64,000 nt of DNA from Branchiostoma lanceolatum (lineage: Eukaryota; Chordata; Leptocardii; Amphioxiformes; Branchiostomatidae): contig NC_089735.1 of NCBI RefSeq assembly GCF_035083965.1, positions 3,653,501-3,717,500 of the forward strand, in the 5' to 3' direction. Under the pieces are notes generated by a model that saw nothing but the letters and a program-made list of their open reading frames with translations, made no database searches and was not told the DNA's origin. A program made the translations under genes and the position numbers. The number at the start of each line of letters is the position of its first letter. Positions within the stretch are counted from its first letter, which is position 1. Below, one piece after another: positions 47,301 through 59,300 of this stretch.

Positions 47301-50300
47301 AGTATGAATAAGTGATGGGCTTGCCTACATATTGGCCAATAAAGTCATTACTAGGTTGATTTGTAAGTAGAAACAACTATGATTAGCAAGCTAATAAACA
47401 TTGTCGAGTATATTTAGTTTAACTTAACAAAATTCATTGTAAGTTATGAATGACTTGTTTTCTAAACTTGTTGCACAAGTGATTAAGCTGAGAGTAATTA
47501 AGTCACTGTGAAAAAAGTTTTCACCTTGTCCATCTACCAGCATCCTCAGAGTGCCCAGCAGTTTGAACTGCACAGGAGAAATGTCCACATCCAGGCAGCT
47601 CAACAGATCCTCCAGCACACCTGCCTTCAGCAGAACTGCTTTGTTGGCAACTGGAAAAATGTGAAAGAAAAAAAGTGACCTTGAACCTAAAATAATAATA
47701 ATAATAATGTTTTTATTGGTCAGAAATTACCCGCAATAGCAGCCTTTCTAGTGCTGAATTGATGCAGGGTATTAGAGGTTTCACACACTACACAACATAT
47801 ATAATATCTTATCCACACTTGCATTTTGTGTAACTGTCGCAAGGGTCTGGGCGGCTGCCATTCGGCGCCACCAGGTGACCTCAATACGACTTTCCCCAAC
47901 CGAAGTCAGGTATCCATTTACACCTGGGTGGAGTGAGGAAAGTCGTGTTAAGTGCCTTTCCCAAGGGCACAAGATCGGTGACATGACAGGATTCGAACTC
48001 AGGACCTCTTGGTTCTGAGTCGAACGCTCTGCCGTTGCGCCACACGACCTCACACGTTTAGCTCACTGAAGTGGTAATCTTCCACTAGCTGGTATCGATA
48101 AATACGACAGACACTATTTTATTGTACAGTATTTACAGGTTAATTATACCGGGGAAATTCCCCTAGATCTTAACTCTTGACAAGTATAATAAACAGTGGA
48201 CTGCAACCCTTTCCAGTAGCATGCATGTCGGGTGAGCGACACAGCCTGGATTCGAACTCCCAACCTTTTGGTCTAGAGGCAGGGTTGGTAACCACTGGAG
48301 TACAAATGCATGCACGGGTTGACAACAGTCAGATAACAACGGTCAAAATAAAAGTACCATATAGGGGATGTCCATGTGAGCACGTTAAAGGGGAAGGGCT
48401 TAGCAACCCCTCCCCGTAAAACTAAGATATACACGTACCAGGGTGCTACTAAAAAAGCCAGGAAACTTATTGCCTTATGTGCCACTACGAGGGTCTGAAT
48501 GAACTTGCTTGTAGCTTGCAATGTAGTTTGTACCTAATCTCCAAGCAGATCTAACAGTTGCAAAGACAGTATCCAACTGGCAAAAGGAGTTTTTATTGCA
48601 ACCCGAGATCTGCCTGCAGTCAGCTTGACGAGCATTGTAATAAAGACTCCTTTGGCCAGTTGGATACGGTCTTTGCAACCGTTAAATCTCCTTTGAGATT
48701 AGATACAAACTACAACCCAGCAAGTTAGATCTGCTTGGAGATTTACCTCCAAAATAGTTTCATCAGGTTGGTAGAACATAGGATGTTTGGAGTTTCTGTG
48801 CGGCGAGAACACAATCCCAAAATCCGAGTTCTTGCCGCAAAAGCGCCACCTACATCGGCTACTTATAGCGGCGAGAAGCAGCACTCCAGTCAGAAGCTCT
48901 GAAGAAGGTGTCTGACAGACACAGAAACATCGGCAGGTGAGTTTACCTGGTTGTGAAAAAAGAAACTCCAAACATCCTCCATGATTAGTTTGTACCTGGG
49001 ATGGCAAGGTTCCTCAGGGCGCTCAGTACGCCGTGCTGGATGTTCATGGCCCCCACCTTCCCATCATGCTTGTGGAGGAGTGTGAGGAGGGGTTCCACAA
49101 TCCCCATGGCAACCAGCTGCACACAGTTCTCTTCTGCAGAGGAAGAAAAGTCAGGAAAGTCAGCGGCAAAGTACATGTAGTCTTGTGGTAAGGTCGTTGA
49201 CTTAGAATCTAAGACCCTGTTCATACTTAGCCTTTCATAGCTGGTTGAATAAATTAAAAGATTTGACCGGCTATTTAGCCTGCTATCTTGGGTTAATCTG
49301 AACACAATTTAACCTACTAAATAAGAGTTTTAGAAAGGGTTTTTCAAACCACCTCCTAATTACAGATGGCCAGCAATACTGTATTTCTTCGCAAAAAATC
49401 CTCAAAACTGTGCTTGGAGCATGTCCCTACCATTCCTGGCGAAGTTTCCCACAGCCAGCACACCAGCCACCTGTAGATGTTCCCTGTCTGAAGGCAGCCA
49501 GGCTGACATGACTTCCTTCAGCACAGGTCCATCCCCAGAGGCATACAGCAGCTTCATGCTCTCATCTGAAAGGAAACACAAGCAATATTAGGGCCTGGGA
49601 TATTTGGAGTTTCTTTTAACACAACCAGGTAATCTCACCTGCTGACGTTTCGGTGTCTGTCACACACCTTCTTCAGAGCTTCTGACTGGAGTACTGCTTC
49701 TCACCGCTATAAGTAGCCAATGTAGGTGGCGCTTTTGCGGCGAGAACGTAAGGAGTCATTGACTGGGAGGGGGCCAAAGTAATAGACAGAGAGGACAACA
49801 GACGCATTCGTTGGATCAAGGAGGCAGTATGGATCAGGAAGTCATCACCAGTGATGAACCGAGACGAGGGGGGATAAAAGCTCAGCCACGTTTGGGATTA
49901 CGTTCTCGCCGCAAAAGCGCCACCATCATCGGCTACTTATAGCGGTGAGAAGCAGTACTCCAGTCAGAAGCTCTGAAGAAGGTGTCTGACAGACACCAAA
50001 ACGTCAGCAGGTGAGATTCCTGGTTGTGTTAAAAGAAACTCCAAATATCCTATGTTTTACCAACCTGATGAAATTATTTTCGGAAATATTAGGGCCCCAA
50101 AATCGGATTTTTAAGGTCAATTTATTTAGTCATTTCTATACATGATTAGTTCAAACAACACTAACACAATGTAAATACGACATTGTTGTGATGTAAGACT
50201 CACTGAAAACCGTGGCCGGAGTTTTTGCAGGCTCGCGAAACTAAGGGGATTATTGTAAGGCACGATTTTGCGCGGTTTTAAAATGCTCAATGTTAGTAAA

Positions 50301-53300
50301 TGTCACTACTATACAGATTTCAGCATTTCTTTTTTAATTTAGATTTTTGGGGCCCAATTTCTTTGGTTGCCTTTAAGGAAGAAAGAAAAGGGGCTCTTAG
50401 CATGAAACTTCATCAGGGTTGGTAAATTACATAATGATGATGGAAAGGTAAAAGTGAATGTGATCTCGAACCAGCACATAGGTTCATTATACTGGGGTAA
50501 TCCAATATGCAATGACAATAGCCAGGATTCGAACTCCCAACTTCTTAGTCCAAAGGCAGAATGGCTAAACGACACACTGTTGAATATTTTGTCAAAGGTA
50601 AACTCACAGAGGTAATTCTTATATTTACCATACCTTCATTAAAATACACCAAATCTCTTACCTCCAGTCAGCAACTGAACAATCAGGTCTGCTGAAGCTT
50701 TTGATAAGCTTGACCCATCACCCTCATTCGCACCCTCAGATTCACAGGTCAGCCTCAGAAGGGAAGAGGCTGCACCAGCTTGAACAATTTGCAGCTTGAT
50801 TTCATCTGTGTCATTGGAAAATAGATTACATATAATTGTTGTAGGGATAAAAAGTCTAGAAGCAATAGCCCCATCCTGAATATATGAAACTCTGTGATTC
50901 ATTTGATGGTTATAGACACTTACCGTGCGTGGCGTATACACCATGGCCAAAGAAAAGGGGGGTCATCAACGATATCAAATTGTTACACGTGTTTGACTGG
51001 TTTTTACAAATCTAGCAATTATCGTATTGCGGTCAAGTTGGGGCCAAATGGCAGCCACCAGACCCATAAGACTGTCGAGGAATAGTCGGTCAACCCCGTA
51101 ACGCCCCCCTCAGTGCTGTACGACATCATCCTGTCAGGTAACAACTAACAGCCCAGCTGCTAAGCTGAGGACTCAGGGGCTAAACATCAAAAAAAATTGT
51201 GCCCAGAGACATGTCCGAACTTGCACCCCAACGTTGTGCCCTTGGGAAAGGCACTTAACACGACTTTCCTCACTTCACTCAGGTGTAAATGAGCACCTAG
51301 CTCATCTAGGGTTAGGGACGTCCCTCGGATAGGACGTTAAATGGAGGTCCCGTGTTTGGGGAGAGCCACACCCCGCGCACGTAAAAGAACCCACCACACC
51401 TTTCGAAAAAGAGTAGGGGCATGCCCCGGTGTGCGATGGTCCAAAACCTACAGTCGGCCGCACATGGGTTCGCCCTTAGTAATAGCCTCTGGCTAGTTGA
51501 GTAACCCTGGCAACATGCCAAACCAATAAAATTTAAAAATTTAAAAAAAAGACTCACCATGTTCTGCCAGCGTTGCCAACAGCTCCAGTATGGTTTCCAT
51601 CAGGTCTGATCCAACCTCCGTGTTCATCAACTTCACCACATGGGGGGCGAAGCTGGCTCCACGAAGGCTTTCTTTTCCTGCATCTGATGAGGGAAAAATT
51701 CAATTTTGTCACTGTTACAATATATTGAGATATTCTTGGGGGGTACTTGGGGAGTTAAGTAGAATATTGGATGCTTTTTTTTTTCTTTCTATAACATGCT
51801 GTTGAATGTGAACAATAGTCACTATCATGAATGCTAAGATAGAAGCTCAATATAGTGATCCAGTTCAGCAACCAATCAGTGTTCACAGCTGCCAAGTGTT
51901 CTTGCTTTTTTTAGGAGATAGCGATGGGTATGGGTCTTAAAGGATTGAAGGCCCCATTCACGAATGTCCGGGGGTGCATTCCAGGTGCTGATCAACCTTT
52001 TTGATGTGCGCGGGACTAGCAGGTACTTTATCGTATACTGTGAACTTGAATGCGTCTTTTACCTACTAAAATTACCATCTGATGGAAAAAACATCCCCTT
52101 CATGACTTCAATGCTCTTTTAAAGGAAACCCAAGCAATATTAGAGCCCAAAAATTGGATTTTGAAAGTCAATCTATTTAGTCATTTCTATACATGAGCTC
52201 GAGTAGTTCAAACAACAATATCACAATGTATAGCAACATACGGTACATGATGCAAAAAATGTGTCTGAGTGTGATGTGAGAACTCACTGAAAATCGTCAC
52301 AGGGCATTTTGTGGGCTAGCGAAACTAAGGGGATCACTGTACGGCATGTATTTGCACGGCTTTAAAATGATCAAAGTGTGAAGTTATAACGCAAATGAGC
52401 TAAACAGTGTTAGTAAATGTCACTACCATAAAGATTTCAGCATGTTTTTATTTCCATTTGTTGGCTAATATTGCTTTGGTTGCCTTTAAGCCTGACCTGA
52501 CTCAGCCATGCTGCCAACACACAATAGCACCATTTGGCACACAGAGGGGTCCTCCATGTTCTGTCGAAGAATCTCCGCCAGCACCTTCACTGCACCCAGG
52601 GATAAGGCCTCTGACTGTAAGCTCTCTGGAAAATAAGAAGATTAGCAGCAGTGATTTTGGGCAGCCAACATCAGCTTTCTCTCTGCTGGCAGGGCTTGAA
52701 ATTCAGTTTTGGAAATAGGTGCACTGGTGTACCCAACCAAAAAAATTAGGTGCACAGAAAAAAATTTGGGTGCACAACATAGAATAAAGTTGAATGTCAG
52801 CAAAACATAATTACAAAGCTTAACGCTCTTAAGAACTTCAATCTGTAATTCTATAGCTATAAACCTTAAGATTTCAAACAAGTGATACATCAAGTACAAC
52901 AAAAGGTTTTATTATTTTTTCTGATACTTAATTCAAGAATATACTGTATACTTAGTGTACAATAGTAAGCCTTATCCTATAGCTTACAAAAATATCTAGG
53001 TGCACTGGTGCACCCACAGTCAAAAATTAGGTGCACAGCTCCAATTTTGGGTGCACACAGGAGCACATGCACCCAGTATTTCGAGGCCTGGCTGGTCTGT
53101 ACACTTAAGGAAATATGAACAAATGCACAGAACAGCCTGTTTCATGACTGATATACAAATTTACTGATTCTTCTGCTAGACAGGCGCTTTTAATTAGTCT
53201 CTCCTACCATTACTTGCTCTTCAAATTCACTGTTTTTTAATGTGAAGGTACCCGTCAGAGAGTAATCTATGTTTTCAATATTCTATTCCCAAATCATTGC

Positions 53301-56300
53301 ACAGTCATGACATACTGTTGATACATATTGTAAGTGTATCTATCTCCTGTCTAGCACTGCCCAGAATATATTTTCGTAAAGAATGAATGTACACTGTCGA
53401 AACTTACCATGTGTATTGGTAAGGTTTAATAAAAACCCACAGCCCACAGCACACATACTGCTATGGTCAGGCTGTGGCTGGGAAGACGTCAGACTTTGCA
53501 GAATGGCAAAAAGCTTCTCCAGACCTCCCAGTGACTTTACTGCATCCCTTGCTGGGTCTATAATATATAGAATACAACACAGAGTATTCTGTATCAATCA
53601 AGGTCCATATTATATCACATCATGGACTTAAACATGATTCTTTTTTTTTTCCAGATCAATTATACAATATTATGTACAATGTCATCATTGTCATGTATAC
53701 ATATCTCTCTCTCTCTCTATGTATATATGATATACACACACGTATCTATTAAATAGATAGATTGGCATAAAACTGAATCATTGTGAAAATAGTGTACATA
53801 TATTACTATCAATGTGCACATATGCCCAATGCACCATCACGCTAAATTTCAGGTCATTTGGTTTATAAATCTGTTGAAACAGGGCAAAGGAGCCCAAAGT
53901 GTACATTTTGGGGCTGAAAATAGACACACAAAAAATTAACAAAATTTGCTCTCCGTGTGTGTTGTGTCTCCGATGAAAACCTTTCTTTTGTGATAAACTT
54001 TCGGATGTATTTAAGATATTGCTACGGTTTAGATGTTAATGATGATTTTAGACCATCCAGTGACCGTATCTTTTAGGCTTTGTTGCTCATGAGACAACGT
54101 TAATACTGCATATGTGAAGTGCTGATTTAGAAATCGTGTTTAATCATTAACAAGTATCATCCTTGAGATTTTTATAATGCAATCATAATGTCTTGGTATG
54201 TCACCAAAAGCGATTGTTGATGTGTAAGGATGTTTCTTTTACCAACTCGGTGTAAACAACCTCGTAATTCAGCCTCTCAGGCTGCCAGGAGGTTTGTGCG
54301 TCTTGCTGTTTGTTTGTGAATAAACCAGTCTACTACTACTACTACAACCTACCGTTATCAAAGCAGATGTTGCCCAACGCTCTGCAGGCCTGTTTCACTG
54401 CAGCAGGTTCATCACATGACAGCAGCTCCACCAATGGTTGGACAAGACCAGCTTCAACACAGGGCAGCCTTAAAAATTCTGCAGAGGTGAGAATAAGTAC
54501 CAACTTTGATACATCCGAAAATAATTTCATCAGGTTGGTAGTAAATAGGATATGGGAGATTCTTTACAAACTTAGCCATATTTGGGACAGTGTTCTCACC
54601 GCAAAAGCGCCACCTACATTGGCTACTTATAGCGGTGAGAAGCAGTACTCCAGTCAGAAGCTCTGATGAAGGTGTCTGATAGACATCGAAACGTTAGCAG
54701 GTGAGATCAATACCTGGTTGTGTATAAAGAATCTCCCATATCCAACTTTGATACACTTAAGCAAGCATCTCTCTGTGACAGGCATTTACAAAGTGGCACA
54801 AACCGGAGACAATCAGCGTAAATTTGTGACTTCAAAATTCAAATTTGTTAAAAAAATTTCAAGAAATCTTTGGATGATCTTAAAAAAAGTATTTTTACCA
54901 TGTGTTTTAATTTGGATACTTCTTTGTAAATTTACATGTAATAGAATCAGAAATTCATTTTCCACTTGCTTTGGGCTGAAAATTGACCTTGATCTCTGAC
55001 AATTATCACACTGAACCATAATACCCCAGTAGGACTTACAGACCAATTCAAGCTAGATATAATTAAGCACCTAATACTGTAATTCACTTTTTTTATCTTC
55101 AAGGTAGCAACATTTCACGGGGAAAGGAAAATTGACATTTTCACTGAACTTGAACTTCACAGTGGCAGCAAGTGATTTACAGAACGGACGTGTGAACTGT
55201 GAAAGAATAATGAATAATAACAACTGGGTTTTTCACAGTGATGATAAGTTCACAGTACAGAGGTGACCGTGAAAACAGTGAACATAAAGTTACAGTGAAA
55301 GAAACAAGAATTACAGTACTCACCGTTTTTGGCTAACTCAGCTACTAGTTTGGCCACTTCGGCAACATCTTTACAGCCAGTACCCAGCAGTGGACACAAC
55401 TTGGGCAGAACTCCACGGGAAAGGACGATTCTACCTGTCTCAATTCCTAAGCAACACAAGACAGAATGTGTTGTGCGTTAAGACAGTGTTTTTCTTATAC
55501 TAATTACTTAATCAATTAAGATAAGATAACTAATCAATCTAATGGCTACTTACAGCTGACACCATAATCTGCCAGAATTCTGAGTCTCCCTGGGATCTTT
55601 CCTATTCTCCAGAATTCTCAGAAAGTTCCAAAAATTCCACAGAATTCTGGTCCCAAAAAAATAAAAGGTCTGCAAAGTAGGCTACCAATATCGAATGAAG
55701 GCAGGCTAAACAAATTGAATTAACTGCCAACAAATATTACTTCTAAAATCACTAAAATTAGTTTTTATATTACATAACTTTCAACAATGATTTATGTGTA
55801 ACCCTACCGTTTTCAGACAGAGCCCCCAGCATACAACTGACACAGGTAGACGTCTCCATGGAGCCTGCCTGTTGTGGACCCTGCAGTCCATTGTCATTGG
55901 TCAGCTCCAACTGCCTCAGGGCATTTTCTAGCTCATCTGTAACAAATCAACACAATCAAGATTTTTTGTTGGTTTGTATTGCATACCAGGTAAACCACCT
56001 CATGACGTAACACACCGGGTTTGTACTGAGTGAAGAGCGTAAGCTGTATATCCGTATATATTTAATTGATGGAGAAGGACCCCACACTTTCTATAAGTGT
56101 GGGGGCTCCTTACGTGCTCAAGGTGTGGATCTCTTCAAACACAAGACCTCCGTTTACATGCTATCTGTGGGACATCCCTAACCAAAGCTAGGTACTCATT
56201 TTCACCTGATAGAAGTGAGGAAATTTGTATTACTGGTAAGTGCCTTTCCCAATGGCACAACGTCAATGGGGCATGTCAGGATCAAAACCCATGACCACTG

Positions 56301-59300
56301 GGTTCTGGGCCAAACACCTTACTATTACACCACCACTACACCACATTGCTTCTAATGCCAGCCAGGTCTACGCTCTTTGTGGATTTTTATGTGTCAGCAG
56401 GGTCAAGTCACCGATCAAACTCTCTTCTTCAATCGGTCTGTCCTTGGTGCTGAAAAACTGGTCATCATTCTTGACATTCTTATACACATAAGTAATAAGT
56501 ATCTATGACATAATGTACATAGACAAAGTGGTGCTGATGATACAGGGATTGTAGTTGAGCGTGGACTATTTTGATAAGCTTTTGGTAAAAGTTTTTGTGA
56601 TTGAACATTATTCCAGGGGAAAAACGGACCATTCATAATGAGGACATCCCGGTTGGGGCTGCACTCGTCTTTCGGATGGGATATAAAATGGGGATTCTGT
56701 GTTTCAGGGTGTGCCTCGAGCACGTTAAAGGGGAAATGCTTGCAGCCCCTCCCTGTAAAAACATACCCTGCTACTGAATCAGCAAGGTAACTCGCTGCCC
56801 TATGTGCCACTAGGCACTACATAAGGGTCTCAACAAATGAACGAAAAAGACTGTTCAATCTACGTACGGGCTGTCATATTCTCATAAGAAAAATAAAGGA
56901 GCTTACCCATTCCTGTGTTCTTTCTGCACAACTGCAATTTAGGCTCTGAATGGTTTGGTGGTCAGAGGCCAGCCAGCCCACTATTCACATCACCCTGAGC
57001 TTGGAACACTTTGAAGCGAGGCCTCACATCAATCTGCCAGGCAATACCCAATCCAAATCAGTACAACTTGACTGGGCAGACCTACTTCTGTTCCCTGTTT
57101 CGGTCCAGATGCATGGCTGAAAAATTGTGCAAATTTGTCCAAAAGCACCAAATTTGGCACACATATTCTTGAATTTATTCTAAACAAGTATATAGGTGGA
57201 GGTATCTCCAATTCTTTCCGGAATCAATTTTATGGTATTTTTGGCCATTTTCAGGCCAAAAATGTATACTTAGGGCTCCCGTGCCCTGGTATTGAAATGA
57301 CATGACATAAAAATTGGTATGGGAATGAGTATTGACATGCATATAAGCCTACAGGACTTGATTGAAATTTTTGGCATAAATCACTTAGAAATTATTCATT
57401 TGGGGATTTTTTGCCATTTTCAAACCAAAAATGTACATCAATTTGATAGTTTCCTCACTTTCCGATGCACCGGTTAAAAAGGGTTCATACATGTATCTTG
57501 AAACTGAACTAATATTCATCAGAAGATGACATTGTGTGGAACATGTTGAAAATTTGTCCATAAGGCCACACCAATTTAATTTCTTGGTTAACAGATTTTT
57601 ATTTTCAAAAAGAATAAAAAAGGTAGAAAAAAAAAATTGTCTAAGATTTTTTTTTTTTGGAAAATAAAAATCCGTTAACCAAGAAATTAAATTAGTGTGG
57701 CCTAACTACAAATTTTTAATTAACCAGAAAGGATCCCAGAGTTCTACCGACATCTTGTACAAAATTTGTACTAAACAAACTTCAATGTCCCTGAAGCTGA
57801 CTGGTAGTAGCCTCACAGTTGAGCTCCTGGTTCCAATTAGTTTCTAACTGGGAGACCCCATTTCAAGCATAATACGATTCAAAACACCCGATTTCTCACA
57901 AGCCACAATATCAGTTAAAAATCAAGCCACAATATCAGTTCTAAATCCACTTCCCTTTTTTGTCCAACGGCAATTCCAGTAATCCCCCGAATCATCTTAC
58001 TTCAGCCCTTGAACACAAGTAACACAGTAATTGCCAGGCCATTGCTGGATCGATTCCAGAGCCCACCAGGTAATTCATGACACCACAGAATAAATTTGGA
58101 CAGAAGACTCCCATTACAACTTGTTATCCTGTACTGGGATGGTAAAATTGAATGTTTGGATGCGGCTGACTGGATTCAATCAAGTAATACATCACATCAG
58201 CAGCACTACAGTCCCCAGATTGTAAGAGATTAGAATGGCGTTCACTTCTCAAAACTTCATAGAAGCAATATCATCATAAAATCAGACTTCTATTATATAG
58301 ATATACAATCACTTTCAGACCTGTCAAACTCCTACTAAGTAGATTTACGATTGAAGTAGAGTAGATACCACTACGGCACAAAATATGTTTCTGTTTCATT
58401 ATAAAAAGGTTACAAAATCCCTAAACCATTTCCCATTCAAGCCATTGCAGATGGCACCGCATATTTTCAAACCGATCAATTTTGAACTACAAGAAGGGAC
58501 ATGTGATATGTGATCAGAATATGGCTTTTACCAAAGGTGTTTTTTATACGAGCGATTTTCTTTAGTTTCTATCTAGGGTGCTAAAGGTAGTTAGCAGATA
58601 AGATCACTAATTGATATCTAAATTCGCATATCAGGTTACTAATTAACATATAAATTAATCTTTTGACTTCCACCAGTTTTTTGCCTACCACTGCGTCATT
58701 ACGTCATTGCTTGTATTCTTTGGTGCTCTTTGGTGACGTTTCTCCAGATATATCAGTTCTCACTGTGCAAAATCCATATGGTTCTCTACTGCAGTCTTCC
58801 GACTATAAATTCACTGTGACTTGATTTTTTGAGCTTGAAAAGGTAAAGTTTTTAAAGGTGTTTTAAGCAGTGGGAATAATACTTAGCACAGTACGTGTAT
58901 TTAGTAATTACGAATTACTGGCTGTTGTAAATACTTCAATTATAGTAGTTAATTAAACACTGTCAGTTCTCAGTATTAGAGGGTAGACACCCATCAATGA
59001 TTTATAATTAAGTATTTACCATACACACATGCTATGTGATGGTAGACTAAGTTGGTAAGCCTTTGCTGCATGTCAGTTTACCCAATACATACTATTAACT
59101 AGAGCTGTGTACCGGTACAGTACCGGGTACAATCAATTAGGTACAGGTCCAAAATACCTGACCCTGCTGTATGGGTACTGGACCTGACTCAGGGGATGGC
59201 CACTTTGACAGATAAAATTACTATGAAATTACCGTGGCTGTGCTCTAAAGCCACTCTAAAGCACAGAAAACACATTTGCATGGCTGGAGTCAAATTTTCA

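Noticed and set aside
47980..48055. Possible tRNA gene on the minus strand
   Set aside because: A- and B-box-like motifs are present but no full cloverleaf was found, and the same unit with a common tail recurs, so it is a SINE head.
49134..49140. Alternative RAP1GDS1 exon 10 start after CAGAAG
   Set aside because: The CTGCAG acceptor also stays in frame and yields FARNEENC, which aligns better with family FARNDANC.
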